From: Verrucomicrobiota bacterium
GTDB lineage: Bacteria > Verrucomicrobiota > Verrucomicrobiia > Limisphaerales > UBA8199
DNA length: 38,227 nucleotides
Reading direction: 5' to 3'
Assembly (NCBI GenBank): GCA_003176045.1
Contig: PSRM01000226.1
Coordinates: 1-38,227 of the forward strand
The notes under the pieces are model-generated. The model was not told the DNA's origin and did not search any database. It saw nothing but the letters and a program-made list of their open reading frames with translations. The position numbers and the translations under genes were made by a program. Shown in pieces: positions 9,538-19,700 of this stretch. Position 1 is the stretch's first letter, and every line of letters starts with the position of its first letter.

Positions 9538-9672
9538 TAGCGCAGATTTCCAATCTGCTGTATCGCAGTGCTTCCAGCCTGCGAACCGGCCGGATTAACC
9601 ACACGTCGATTTGCCAAAGGACGGTCTGCCGATTGGAAATCGGCGATACAGCAGACTAGAAGTCTGCGCTAC
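9538..9672. repeat. Compound palindromic element with GTAGCGCAGA ends
   Basis: Outer arms GTAGCGCAGATTTCCAATCTG at 9538 and its near reverse complement ending CTGCGCTAC at 9672 enclose further hairpins (CCGATTGGAAATCGG at 9629-9643 and others). It fills the 243-bp gap between the response regulator gene and the start of the secreted protein gene. Non-coding repeat. Confidence 0.75.
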
Positions 9673-9684
9673 AAAAGCCGTGTT

Positions 9685-10317
9685 TCACGAGCCGTGTCCC
9701 CCTTTAAACTTCAACGCCGCCTCCGTTCGGGAGTGAACGTGCAGCTTCTCGTAAATGTGCTGCAAGTGCCACTTTACGGCGGCCACCGTCACTCCCAGCC
9801 GGTCAGCAATCGCTTTGTTCGCGTGCCCGTGCATCACCAGTTCCAAAACCTCGCGTTCGCGCTCGGTCAGGTGTTCCACCTCGGACTGCGTCGCCGCCTG
9901 CTGGCGGAACTGGCCGATAACTTTGCGCGCGATTTCGGGCGTCATCGGCACGCCGCCTTCGTGCGCCTCCTGGATGGCGGCAAGTATCCGCTCCGGTTGC
10001 GCGCGCTTGAGCAGATACCCGCAGGCGCCCGCCCGCAGCGCCTGAAAGATTCTCTCCGAATCCTCATAAACGGTTAAAACGACAATCTGCAGCTTTGGCA
10101 TCTGCTGTTTGATTTTCGCCGTACATTCAACCCCGGTGGCATCGGGCAGTTGAATGTCCATTAACACCACGTCCGGTTCGGCCCTGGGAATTTTTTTCAA
10201 TGCCTCGGCCACGGTTTCACAGGCGCAGACGCACGAGAATCCCGGCGTGCGGTCGAGCAGCGTCCCGAACCCTTCGCGCAGGGTTTTGTTGTCCTCGACG
10301 ATGGCGACTTTGATCAT
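9685..10317 (-). CDS. NarL/FixJ-type response regulator
   Basis: A 210-residue two-domain transcription factor. Receiver domain: acidic pair around E8/D9, phospho-acceptor D54 in VVLMDIQLP, T82 in VVLTVYE and K104 in YLLKRA. The C-terminal LuxR-type helix-turn-helix (about 140-205) has LTEREREVLELVMHG and AIADRLGVTVAAVKWHL. It is almost certainly phosphorylated by the histidine kinase encoded immediately upstream, whose stop codon overlaps this ATG as ATGA. Targets are unknown; the nearest downstream genes on the same strand are unrelated (end of window side) and the divergent neighbour is none. Confident call. Confidence 0.95.
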   Translation of the reverse strand: MIKVAIVEDNKTLREGFGTLLDRTPGFSCVCACETVAEALKKIPRAEPDVVLMDIQLPDATGVECTAKIKQQMPKLQIVVLTVYEDSERIFQALRAGACGYLLKRAQPERILAAIQEAHEGGVPMTPEIARKVIGQFRQQAATQSEVEHLTEREREVLELVMHGHANKAIADRLGVTVAAVKWHLQHIYEKLHVHSRTEAALKFKGGHGS

Positions 10318-12407
10318 AGGGGTTTCTGGGGAAGCCGCGCGCGGAATCGCACCGTCGTGCCTTGCTGCGCGTCGCTGGCAATCTCACATTCGCCGCTGAT
10401 GGCGCGCATCCGTTCCTTCATATTGGCGATGCCGTCGTTGCCGGCGTGGAGAGCGCCGGCGTCCATGCCCTGGCCGTCGTCGGCGATCTCAACCACGAGG
10501 TTCTCGTCGCGGACATAGATGCGGACCCAGACACGCCGGGCGCGCGCATGGCGCACGACGTTGTTCAAAGCTTCCTTGAACGCGAAGAAGACCTCCTGCC
10601 GGAATTTGGGGTCGAGCCGTCGTTCCGGCAAATCCTCGGCGAAGTCCAGCCCGCAGGCGATAGAGGCCAGGTCGAGCAGCCGTTGGGCATAAGAGCCGAA
10701 GTAGCTCGCCAGCGAGGTGATCGTATCATTGCGCGGATTGACGGCCCAGACAATTTCGTCCAGGGAGGTGACCATCTGACGGGACGTCTCGCCCAGGTCG
10801 TCCAGGTAGCGTTCCTTTTCGGCCGTCGAAGTCGTCGGGCTTTTCACCAGCGAGGTGAGCATGTTGACTTCGGTAAGCCGCGCCCCCAACTCGTCGTGCA
10901 AATCATGCGCCACACGGGCCCGTTCCTGCTCGATCTCACGCCGGCGCTCGGCAACCTGGCGCTTCTGGCTTTGATCTTCGAGTTCACGAGTGCGCTCGGC
11001 CACTTGCCGGTGCAGCACGCCGACCCAACCGAACGCTGCGAGAGTGACGAACGCCAGCGCCCCGGCAAACCAAAGCACCTTGCCCAGCGTCCACCACGGC
11101 GGCGATTTCAATAGGGCCACGTCGCTGGGCGAGCGCAGCAATACCGTGAAGGATTTCGCGCGCCAATCGGTGCCGGCGCTCCATTCGCCCGGCTCAATGC
11201 GGCAGACCCCTGTCACCTGGACAAGGCTGCCGTTCTCGATCCCGGCAAAACTGTTCTCTTTGCTTTCCCCTTTCAGGTTCGCCTGGAAAATGACGTTGCT
11301 CTCCTGCAGCAACAGGAACTCTCCGTTGTCGTGCCGGGTTCGGTCAATCAGGCGAGCGGGAATTTGGATGAGTTTGCTGTCAAAAGCGCCCGCGAGCGCC
11401 TCATCGGTCGTGACGCGTGCCGGACTGAGCGGCGTGTCGCTTTTGATTTTGCGATAGACGGCGTCCTGCAACATCGGCGTGTAATCACCCTGGTGCACAA
11501 AACCAAGGACTTCCACCACGTCGCCCAGCGAAAGCGGCTCGCTGATTTTGGTCTGCACTTGCACGCCACGCTCCTCGTCCTGCAGATACAAGGTGCTGCC
11601 CGGCGCGAAGTATGTAACCTTGCCTGCCACTTTCACGCGGTGTCCGAGATTTTGCTGTGGCGTGAATTGCAAAAGGCTGCCGATTGGACGGACAGGCAAA
11701 TCGTAAGGGCTCTTCGGCGCCGGGACTTCAACCTGCAAATCTCCCGGGCGAGGCACCATCAGGCGGATGGCAAACAACTGGCGCTGCCGATTGAACTGGG
11801 TAGAGCAGACGCCGCGCACGCGCACCGCGCTATCGGGCAACTCCTCGGGCTGCGCTACCGGCAGGTCACGCGCAAACACCAGCAACCTGCCGCTGCCGGT
11901 GGAGATTTCAATTTCATAAAACTCTGTCGCGGGCAGTTTTCTCAGTGAGCGGACCACGCCGCCGATCTCAACGAACTGGCTGTCCTCCACACCGCTGGCA
12001 AGCTGCTCGTAAGAGACAGTTTTCGCGCGCGGCATTTCGCCCTGGCCTGTCAAGGTCACTCGCCCAACACTTACCACCGGGGCGAATTCGCCGGGGCTGG
12101 CGGTCCCGGTGACCTCGACATTCTGGCCGGCCTCCAGGTGCGGCGGCGTGACGCCAGGTTCAAAACGCAGATAAATCCCCGCTGTCGCATCCTGCGCGAA
12201 ATAGGAATACAACGGTTCCGAATAGAACGTGACCACGGCCTGGAGGTGAACAGGGAACTTTTGCCGTGCCTGTTCGGGGGAAAGTGCGCGGATTTCCGCG
12301 ACAGTCCGGATTTCATCGGCAGCCCAACCGACCGATTTCAAGGCGAGGAACAGGCACACGGCAGCCAGCAGACGCAGGCTTGCTTTCGGGTGCGCTGGGG
12401 ATTTCAT
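10314..12407 (-). CDS. Membrane sensor histidine kinase (HisKA_3 type) with large extracytoplasmic region
   Basis: The 697-residue protein starts at the ATG at 12407: MKSPAHPKASLRLL followed by a hydrophobic signal segment ending GWAAD. A roughly 400-residue exported part contains three OB-like beta segments (for example VTFYSEPLYSYFAQDATAGIYL and KVTYFAPGSTLYLQDEERGVQV). A transmembrane helix (LWFAGALAFVTLAAFGWVGVL) leads to a coiled coil. The HisKA_3 dimerisation domain has the phosphorylated His in AHDLHDELGARL (about residue 501), followed by a HATPase_c domain (EALNNVVRHA, EIADDGQGM, GIANMKERM). It phosphorylates the coupled NarL-type regulator. The ligand is unknown; OB-like exported sensor regions of this sort recur in Verrucomicrobiota kinases. 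Starting further upstream at 12455 adds only a repeat-derived leader. Confidence 0.92.
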   Translation of the reverse strand: MKSPAHPKASLRLLAAVCLFLALKSVGWAADEIRTVAEIRALSPEQARQKFPVHLQAVVTFYSEPLYSYFAQDATAGIYLRFEPGVTPPHLEAGQNVEVTGTASPGEFAPVVSVGRVTLTGQGEMPRAKTVSYEQLASGVEDSQFVEIGGVVRSLRKLPATEFYEIEISTGSGRLLVFARDLPVAQPEELPDSAVRVRGVCSTQFNRQRQLFAIRLMVPRPGDLQVEVPAPKSPYDLPVRPIGSLLQFTPQQNLGHRVKVAGKVTYFAPGSTLYLQDEERGVQVQTKISEPLSLGDVVEVLGFVHQGDYTPMLQDAVYRKIKSDTPLSPARVTTDEALAGAFDSKLIQIPARLIDRTRHDNGEFLLLQESNVIFQANLKGESKENSFAGIENGSLVQVTGVCRIEPGEWSAGTDWRAKSFTVLLRSPSDVALLKSPPWWTLGKVLWFAGALAFVTLAAFGWVGVLHRQVAERTRELEDQSQKRQVAERRREIEQERARVAHDLHDELGARLTEVNMLTSLVKSPTTSTAEKERYLDDLGETSRQMVTSLDEIVWAVNPRNDTITSLASYFGSYAQRLLDLASIACGLDFAEDLPERRLDPKFRQEVFFAFKEALNNVVRHARARRVWVRIYVRDENLVVEIADDGQGMDAGALHAGNDGIANMKERMRAISGECEIASDAQQGTTVRFRARLPQKPL

Positions 12408-12441
12408 TCTGGAAAATGCAGTATAGGACAGCACTGATTTA

Positions 12442-12474
12442 ACGCAAAGGCGCAAAGGGGCAAAGATGCAAAGG
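12442..12474. repeat. Tandem GCAAAGG-type repeat
   Basis: Four imperfect copies of GCAAAGG (ACGCAAAGGCGCAAAGGGGC, then AAAGATGCAAAGG) lie just upstream of the histidine kinase gene. Simple dispersed repeat, no coding role apparent. Confidence 0.65.
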
Positions 12475-12558
12475 AATAGGGGCTCGCATCCAAACGGACA
12501 TTAACGCATCCATGCCCTCACTGCGGTTGAGGCGGCGGGCCCTACAGAAGCAGGTTCT

Positions 12559-12867
12559 CTGGTCGAACTCGCGGAACAGCATTCCGCCGGCATGAAAGCA
12601 AAGTCTTCGAATGTTCTGCTCGGCGGTTTGCGCCGGATCAATTTCTTCGAGATAACGAGGCACGCCGCCAGTGACCGAGAGGATTTTCAGCTTTTCCGCG
12701 GCGCTGACAGGTTTGCCGCGCCAGAACAGATTGCAAGCTGGCAGCGCCAGCGGGGGCAGTCGAAATTGCCAGGAACACCTCCCGACGAAGCCGGTTTGAT
12801 TCAGAATGTTATCTTGAATCCAGGAAGTCACTGAACCGCAAAGGACGAGCACGAGCCGCTCGCGCCG
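12559..12867 (-). pseudogene. Remnant of an AAA+ ATPase gene (archaeal ATPase_2-like)
   Basis: The translated fragment reads RRERLVLVLCGSVTSW, then IQDNILNQTGFVGR, LPPLALPACNLFW, KLKILSVTGGVPRYLEEIDP, IRRLCFHAGGMLFREFD. I recognise this as the sensor-1 and following region of a prokaryotic AAA+ ATPase family (CGSVxSWI, GGVPRYLEEI). The Walker A and B part upstream and the C-terminal half downstream are absent, with no start codon that fits. Homology fades at 12867 into a palindromic element and at about 12559 into unrelated sequence. An inactive leftover; family call from memory of the motifs. Confidence 0.6.
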
Positions 12868-12900
12868 TGATTGGATGGGTTCTTAAAGTTCCTGGTTTCG

Positions 12901-12988
12901 GGCACCAGAAAAGCATTTTGCCGTTTTGGTGCCAAATCTCATCGAGTATTATTTTGGCACCAATTCTACAAAATGTCAATCTGGTGCT
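12901..12988. repeat. 88-bp imperfect palindrome with TTGGTGCCAAA core arms
   Basis: Perfect 11-bp arms TTGGTGCCAAA (12926-12936) and TTTGGCACCAA (12953-12963), 7-bp CATTTTG/CAAAATG arms and outer 8-bp arms GCACCAGA (12902-12909) and TCTGGTGC (12980-12987) all share one centre at 12944.5. About 27 of the outer 36 positions pair. It lies between the ATPase remnant and the sigma factor gene. It could be a mobile palindromic repeat or an operator or attenuator for the downstream cluster. Confidence 0.75.
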
Positions 12989-13045
12989 GGCCACTTTTAA
13001 GCTTCCATGTTCTAACCCAAGTTGAAATGTTCGACCTGGAAACGT

Positions 13046-13816
13046 ATGCCGTACGAGAGTAGCCGGGCTGGTGCAACGTCAAACGAGTCGCGCGTGCCTT
13101 GTGATTTTACGCAGACGCACTGGACAACTGTCCTGCATGCTCAGGGAACGACCGTTGGCGCTGGGGAGGCGCTGAACAGACTTTGCCGAAAATATTGGCC
13201 GCCGGTTTATGCGTTTATCCGGCGGCGCTGGCCGCAGCACGGGTCGCACAAGGCAGAGGACCTCACCCAGGGCTTCTTTTCGGAGTTCATCCGGAAGTTT
13301 CCGAATCTGGATATCGGGCCGGACAAAGGAAAGTTTCGCTCCTATTTGCTGGCGTGCCTGAGCAACTATCTGCGCAAGGATTGGGAACGTTCAAAGCCGA
13401 CCGCCGATGTGGTCGTTCCAACGGATGAACTCGAAGCCGCCGCGGCGACCAAGGGCTGGGCGGCTTCGCTCGAGTGCACGCCCGAACGCGCGTTTGACAT
13501 AGTTTGGGCTACGACCGTCGTGGAGAAGTCTTTGCAGACACTGCGCGAGGAATATGTGAGCTCAGGCAAAGGCGCGTTGCACGATCGGCTCTTGCCATTG
13601 CTGACAGGGCGGGCCGAGGCCGGCGGCTACGCGGCCATGGCGGCAGAGTTGCGCCTCAGTGAAGGGGCGCTGCGAGTAGCCTCGCACGAATTCCGGCGGC
13701 GGTTCGGGCAGATTCTGCGCGCGGAAGTCGCCGATACTGTCGCGCGACCTGAGGATACTGACGAGGAATTGCGCTACCTGCTCTCGCTTTGGGCGGGCGG
13801 TTCTTCCACAAAGTAA
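13046..13816 (+). CDS. ECF-like RNA polymerase sigma factor (TTHW type)
   Basis: A 256-residue sigma-70-family protein. It opens with the DFTQTHWTTVL signature that marks a large Planctomycetes/Verrucomicrobiota ECF group. Region 2 includes LCRKYWPPVYAFIRRR and AEDLTQGFFSEFI, then KGKFRSYLLACLSNYLRKDWER. Region 4 is the later helix-turn-helix part (YAAMAAELRLSEGALRVASHEFRRRFGQIL), and an acidic C-terminus follows (TVARPEDTDEELRYLLSLW). No anti-sigma gene is adjacent; groups like this are typically linked to Ser/Thr kinases, and a kinase lies two genes downstream. The ATG at 13046 is used; an in-frame TTG at 13022 is possible. It is probably the regulator of the NHL/kinase/LRR cluster (inference). 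Confidence 0.9.
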   Translation: MPYESSRAGATSNESRVPCDFTQTHWTTVLHAQGTTVGAGEALNRLCRKYWPPVYAFIRRRWPQHGSHKAEDLTQGFFSEFIRKFPNLDIGPDKGKFRSYLLACLSNYLRKDWERSKPTADVVVPTDELEAAAATKGWAASLECTPERAFDIVWATTVVEKSLQTLREEYVSSGKGALHDRLLPLLTGRAEAGGYAAMAAELRLSEGALRVASHEFRRRFGQILRAEVADTVARPEDTDEELRYLLSLWAGGSSTK

Positions 13817-13867
13817 GAGCGGTCACAGGCCGGCGTTTTTCTCGGCGCTAGCAGGCGCATTTTTTTT

Positions 13868-13907
13868 CTAACAATTCCCAGAGAGCCGGTTTGAAGGAGG
13901 TGAACAG
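13868..13907 (+). promoter_or_regulatory. Conserved 40-base leader/promoter element, copy 1
   Basis: CTAACAATT, 11 variable bases, then GGTTTGAAGGAGGTGAACAG. It begins 51 bases after the sigma factor stop, directly follows a run of eight T, and ends 31 bases before the NHL ATG at 13939. Near-identical copies with the same internal spacing are at 19841-19880 and 23124-23163 (minus). The AAC-containing left half about 15 bases from GGTTTGA resembles ECF promoter spacing; the right half also looks like an extended Shine-Dalgarno sequence (AAGGAGGTGA). Confidence 0.7.
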
Positions 13908-13938
13908 ACATTCACAACACGAATAAAGGCAAATGCCG

Positions 13939-16713
13939 ATGAACACACTCTTCACGCAGTCCAGATGCGAGACGGTAGCGATTCTACGACACTTCCCGGC
14001 GATTTTCCTGGTGGCCTGGGCCATCCGGGCGTACTGCCAGGAGGCCGGAGGCCAGTCACTTTATACGCCCTACGCCTTCACGAACTTCGCCGGGATGCCT
14101 GGTGGTCCAGGCACGAACGATGGCGTCGCCAGCGCGGCCAGATTTAATTTCCCATCTGGCGTCGCCGTGGATGGGAGTGGGAATTTGTATGTGGCTGATC
14201 AGGGTAATAACACGATTCGCAAGATCGCTCCATCGGGGCTGGTCACCCTGCTGGCGGGCAGCATCCGGCGCCCGGGGATAAACGACGGTGCAGGCGCGAC
14301 AGCGCAGTTCAACAGCCCGTTCGGTGTGGCAGTGGATGTGGCCGGCAATGTATATGTGGCGGATTCGTTTAATAGCACGATCCGAAAAGTCTCGCCTGCA
14401 GGCGTTGTTGTAACTCTGGCGGGCAATCCCGGTCATCCCGGAACCAACGACGGCATCGGGAGCGAAGCCAGTTTCTTCCAACCCACAGGCGTAGCAGTGG
14501 ACTCTGCCGGTTTCGTTTATGTGGCCGATATTTACAATCACACGATCCGCAAAATCACGCCCCAAGGATCTGTGACGACGCTGGCGGGCACCCCAGGCCA
14601 GGAAGGCAGTGTGGACGGCAGCGGCAAGGCGGCGAGGTTTTCGATGCCCGCCGGTGTGGCCGTGGATGGGATCGGAAACATTTACGTCGCAGATACCGGC
14701 AACCACACTATCCGGAAGATCACCCCGGCTGGCAGTGTGACGACGCTTGCAGGCAATCCTGGCGAGCAGGGCCCCATGGATGGCAGCGGGTCCGCTGCCA
14801 GGTTCACCTACCCTTACGGGATCGCAGTGGACGGGGCCGGTACGGTTTACGTGGCGGATACGTACAATTGGAGAGTGCGCAAGGTCACGCCCAGCGGTGA
14901 CGTGACCACGCTGGCGGGTAGTGGTTTGCACCCATACCAAACGCAAAGTGTGGATGGCCCCGGCCAACTGGCGCGTTTCGACCAACCCACAGGAATAGCA
15001 GTGGACCCCTTGGGAAATGTGTACGTTGCGGACGAAGGAAACTATACGATCCGCAAGATCACGCCGGGAGGGGATGTTTCGACTTTCGCGGGCACTCCCC
15101 CACAAAGAGGAAGCAGCGATGGCGTTGGAAGCGGTGCCCGGTTCAGTGGGCCCAGCGGCGTGGCCGCAGACGGCGCCGGGAACCTTTATGTTGCAGATAG
15201 CGACAACTTTACCGTACGACGAATTACGGTTGATGGGGTGGTAGCGACCCTGGCGGGCGCCCCGGGGCAGATCGGCAGCGCTGACGGCGCGGCTTTCGAC
15301 GCTCGGTTCGGAAGCTACACTTATGGAGGTCCCCGAGCTGTGGCAGTTGATCAGGAAGGAATCGTTTACGTTGCGGATACCGGGAACCACACGATTCGAA
15401 AAATCACCGGAGGGACGGTCACGACCCTGGCAGGAAACGCAGGCCAGCCCGGCAGCCTGGACGGGACTGGTTGCGCATCATTTTTTTACTGGCCCAGCGG
15501 GCTGGCTGTGGACAGAAACCGCAATCTTTACGTGGCGGACACCGGCAACCACACCATTCGGAAGATCACCCCCGCCGGGATAGTAACGACACTTGCTGGC
15601 TCCGCCGCCCTAATCGGAAGTGCCGATGGAGCCGGTAGCGTAGCGCGTTTCAACATGCCCAGCGGCCTGGTTGTGGACGGCGCTGGTGTGGTATATGTAG
15701 CAGACACGCTCAACAGCAGGATACGACGGATCACACCCGATGGGACTGTTACTACGCTGGCAGGGACGTACCTGGGAAGCAGTGACGGTCCTGGCAGCAC
15801 GGCCAGGTTCTTTTGGCCCGGTGGGGTGGCGGTGGATAACGTCGGCAATGTGTATGTGGCCGACGATGCCAATGGCACCATCCGAAGGATCACAGCCAGC
15901 GGAAATGTTACAACCCTCGGGGGCATCCCTCTGCAATATGGCGGCGCGGACGGGATCGGAGCCGATGCGAGGTTTTACCGGCCAACAGGCATCGCGTCGG
16001 ACGGTCTTGGCAATCTTTACGTGGCTGATACCGCTAACAACCGAATCACAAAAGGGACTCCCGTACGCAATCGCCCGCCGACGGTTACTTGCTTCTCCGC
16101 AGCCACGGCTGAGTGCGGAGCCCCTGTCACGCTGACGATCGCTGCGAGTGACCTGGATGGAGACGCTATCACGGTTGTATGGAAGGTAAACGGACAGGCG
16201 GTCCAGACGAACGAAGTGCCGAGCAGCCTGCCACCCAACTCAAATAGCGTTAGCCTCTTAATCGGTCTAAACCTGGGAACGAACCTCATCGAGGTTGCTG
16301 CGACGGACGGTGCTGGCCATGCTGCTTCCTGCTCAAACTCGGTGGTTGTGGTGGACACTAAACCTCCCGTGATTCTCTCTGTCGCGGCTAATCCATCTGT
16401 GCTCTGGCCGCCGAACCATCAGATGTTTGCGGTGGATTTGTCGGCTGAGGTCAGGGACGACTGCAGCCCAGCGACCTGGAAAATCGTCGGTGTGACTAGC
16501 AACGAACCCGTGACGGGGCCGGGTGACTCGGGAACCGCACCGGATTGGGGCATTGCCGCGGATCATCAGGTGCTTCTGCGTGCGGAGCGGGCTGGTTCGG
16601 GCGCTGGTCGAATCTACTCCATCATGGTCGCAGCGACAGACTCATCCGGCAATTCTTCTGGAACGGTGGTAACGGTCACGGTGCCCAAAAGCCAGGGGAA
16701 GGCGGGGCGCTGA
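13939..16713 (+). CDS. Secreted 12-repeat NHL protein with C-terminal Ig/HYR-like domains
   Basis: A 924-residue protein. The leader (HFPAIFLVAWAIRAYCQ) suggests export. About residues 40-700 hold twelve repeats of roughly 55 residues of the form GVAVDxxGNxYVADxxNxTIRKITPxGxVTTLAG, typical NHL propeller blades, so two six-bladed propellers are possible. Then comes a cysteine-containing Ig-like domain (PPTVTCFSAATAECGAPVTL, ending SNSVVVVD) and a domain with the LWPPNHQMFAV signature and an end in SGNSSGTVVTVTV. NHL propellers bind proteins, glycans or RNA; no catalytic motif is seen. It sits between the sigma factor and the kinase and has the 40-base element upstream. ATG 13939 is favoured over 13933 by spacing to AAAGG. 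Confidence 0.88.
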   Translation: MNTLFTQSRCETVAILRHFPAIFLVAWAIRAYCQEAGGQSLYTPYAFTNFAGMPGGPGTNDGVASAARFNFPSGVAVDGSGNLYVADQGNNTIRKIAPSGLVTLLAGSIRRPGINDGAGATAQFNSPFGVAVDVAGNVYVADSFNSTIRKVSPAGVVVTLAGNPGHPGTNDGIGSEASFFQPTGVAVDSAGFVYVADIYNHTIRKITPQGSVTTLAGTPGQEGSVDGSGKAARFSMPAGVAVDGIGNIYVADTGNHTIRKITPAGSVTTLAGNPGEQGPMDGSGSAARFTYPYGIAVDGAGTVYVADTYNWRVRKVTPSGDVTTLAGSGLHPYQTQSVDGPGQLARFDQPTGIAVDPLGNVYVADEGNYTIRKITPGGDVSTFAGTPPQRGSSDGVGSGARFSGPSGVAADGAGNLYVADSDNFTVRRITVDGVVATLAGAPGQIGSADGAAFDARFGSYTYGGPRAVAVDQEGIVYVADTGNHTIRKITGGTVTTLAGNAGQPGSLDGTGCASFFYWPSGLAVDRNRNLYVADTGNHTIRKITPAGIVTTLAGSAALIGSADGAGSVARFNMPSGLVVDGAGVVYVADTLNSRIRRITPDGTVTTLAGTYLGSSDGPGSTARFFWPGGVAVDNVGNVYVADDANGTIRRITASGNVTTLGGIPLQYGGADGIGADARFYRPTGIASDGLGNLYVADTANNRITKGTPVRNRPPTVTCFSAATAECGAPVTLTIAASDLDGDAITVVWKVNGQAVQTNEVPSSLPPNSNSVSLLIGLNLGTNLIEVAATDGAGHAASCSNSVVVVDTKPPVILSVAANPSVLWPPNHQMFAVDLSAEVRDDCSPATWKIVGVTSNEPVTGPGDSGTAPDWGIAADHQVLLRAERAGSGAGRIYSIMVAATDSSGNSSGTVVTVTVPKSQGKAGR

Positions 16714-16766
16714 CGCAGCATTGAGGAAACTCGACGCGGCCGCGATAATCGCTGTAACTTTCACCC

Positions 16767-19700
16767 GTGCCCGACGCCCCAAGCATCCGCCCTTTCGGCG
16801 TGCCAGGCAGCACGACGTGCTTGACATGCGGCGCCGAAATCCCGCCAGGCGTGAGCCAATGCATCAGGTGCCTCATCGAATTGGCCGTGGGCGTCATTCC
16901 ATCGCCGGTACTCGACCCTGGTGTGCCCTCTGAGGCTGTCTTGAGTTCGGCCCAAGATGATTTGGCTACGCGTGAGTTCGCGCACTCGCAGCCAGGCCAG
17001 AAGATCGGCCGCTACAAATTATTGCAGCAAATCGGCGAAGGCGGTTGCGGCGTGGTCTATATGGCCGCGCAAGAGGAGGATTTGAGGCGGCTGGTCGCGC
17101 TAAAAGTCATCAAGCTGGGCATGGACACAAAGCAGGTCATCGCCCGGTTCGAAGCAGAGCGCCAGGCCCTTGCGCTGATGGACCATCCGAATATCGCAAG
17201 GGTGCTCGATGCAGGAGTGACTGAGTCCGGGCGTCCCTTTTTTGTGATGGAACTGGTTAAGGGCGTCCCGGTGATCCGTTATTGCGACGAAAGCCGGCTG
17301 GATACGCGGCAGCGATTGAGAATCTTTGTCCAGATCTGCCACGCCGTGCAGCACGCCCACCAGAAAGGAATCATTCACCGGGACCTGAAGCCCTCGAACA
17401 TCCTCGTCGCCGACCACGATGGCGTGCCGGTACCCAAAGTCATTGATTTCGGCATCGCCAAAGCCACCAGCGGCCAAATGCTGACTGATAAGACGGTGTT
17501 CACGGCTCTGGAGCAGTTCCTCGGGACGCCCGCGTATATGAGTCCCGAACAAGCAAAGCTCAGTGGCCTAGATATTGACACTCGAACCGACATCTACAGT
17601 CTGGGAGTGCTGCTTTACGAACTACTCACCGGCAAAACTCCGTTCGACGCGGCCTTGTTTGTCCGCGCGGGTCTAGACGAGATCCGACGCATTATTCGCG
17701 AAGAAGAGCCGCCTCGGCCATCCACCCGTCTTAGCACCCTTGAAGCTTTGGAGCAGAGAAACGTCGCCAGCCAGCGGCAGTGCGAGCCCCCCAAGCTCGT
17801 GGGTTTGGTGCATGGGGACCTGGACTGGATCGTAATGAAGTCGCTCGAGAAGGACCGCAACCGTCGCTATGAGACAGCCCACGCCTTTGCCCGTGATATC
17901 CAGCGCCATCTTGACCAGGAGCCGGTTTTCGCCCGCCCACCCAGCAGTTTGTACCGCTTTCAAAGGTTTGTCCGCAGGCACAGCGTCATTTTTGCTTCGG
18001 CAAGCGCTGTGGCCTGTGCGCTCATAGTTGGGCTTGGATTCGCGATCTGGGCGCTCGGCCAGGAAAAAGCAGCCCTGCGACGCGCGATCGCCGCGGAAAA
18101 AGCTCAGGCACGGCTGCGGGAGCAGGAAGCCATTCTGCGAGGGGAAGCACAAGCGGCTCAGCGGAAGGCAGAAAATTCCGAGATTGAGACAAGGACAGTG
18201 CTCGATTTTTTCCAGACCAACGTGCTCGGGGCCGCCCGTCCCAAAGGGCTGGAGGGAGGGCTCGGTCCGCAAGTGACAGTCCGGCAAGCGCTCGATTTGG
18301 CGGAGCCGAGAATGGCCGGCTCGTTTATAAACCGACCTTTGCTGGAGGCCTCGGTTCGGGAGGGCCTCGCGGGCACTTATTATTACTTGCGTGACTATGC
18401 CAAAGCCACGAAACAACACGAGCAGGTTCTTTCCCTGAGAAAGGCCATTCTCGGACCGCGAGCTGAGGCGACGGAAACGGCCATGCACAACCTATTGAGA
18501 GACTTCCTGGCGGGGGGCAGGTTCCACGATGCTTTGCCCTTGGCCGAGGAAGTGTTGAAAATTACACAAGCCAGGCCCGGGCCTGACGTGCCTGCCACCA
18601 TCGCGGCCCTTAACTCATTAGCGGCGGCCCGTCTTGGAGCCGGTCAGGCGAGCGAAGCGCTACCTCTTTTGGATCAGGCGCTGAGACTGCAAAGGGCCAG
18701 GCTCGGCACTGAACACCCGCTCACTATCGAAGCCATGTGCAACCTGGCAGATGCGGACAAACAAGCCGGCCTGCCAAATGAAGCGCTACATCTCTACGCG
18801 AAAGCTTTCGAGCTGAGCGGAACCAATCCCGATTCTGATCAACCCAACTCGCTCCGCGTGATGGACAAACTGGCCTCGATCTTGTGGCAGCTTGGCCGTG
18901 CGCCAGAAGCCAAGCGGGTATCCACAACGGCCCGTATGCTCCGGCAGCGCATGGCCGGCAAGAGCCAGTTTTCGATGATGGAAGTCGAAGCCGCTCATGC
19001 TGACGTGACTCACCTCGAGATGGTGGTTGAGACCAATAGGGCCAGGTTCGGCCCGCATGAGGCCGATACTCTCAGGGCCATGAACAACCTGGCGATCGCC
19101 TACAGGAAAGCTCGGAGCTTCAGTCATGCGGTAACCCTACAAACCGAAACATTGCGGCTCCAGCGCGCTACGCTGGGTCCGAATGATCGCGAGACGCTAT
19201 GGTCCATAGACAGTTTGGGGCGTGCTCATCTGGCAGCAGGGAACGTGAGCGACGCGGTGCGTATCCTGGAGGAGGGCCTGGGGCTCTGGCGGGCCAGTTT
19301 CGGTTTGGACGACTGGGATACATTAGCAGCCATGCAGCTCCTGGCCGGCGCTTACATTCAAGCCGGGCAGCCCACCAACGCGGAGGTCTTGTATCGAGAT
19401 GGATTGGATCGCTTTCGGTCCCAGGCACCATGGCTCACGGCCGGCGCCCTGGACGGCCTTGGCGAATGCCTGATCCGCCAGGGAAAGTACGCAGAAGCCG
19501 AGGAATCGCTGCGCGAGTCCCTGGCCATTCGGCAGAGAGAGCGTCCGAATGAATGGCCGGTGTTCCGAACGCAGAGCCTGCTGGGCGCGGCTTTGATGGG
19601 CCAAGCCCACTACGCCGAGTCGGAGCCGCTGCTTCTGGAAGGGTTTGAAGGATTAAGCAAACGCGTATCAGAGATCCCGAACTTTCGTCCCGGGATTCTG

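Noticed and set aside
13817..13867. Terminator after the sigma factor gene
   Set aside because: A run of eight T is present, but the GCGC stem before it is only about four base pairs.
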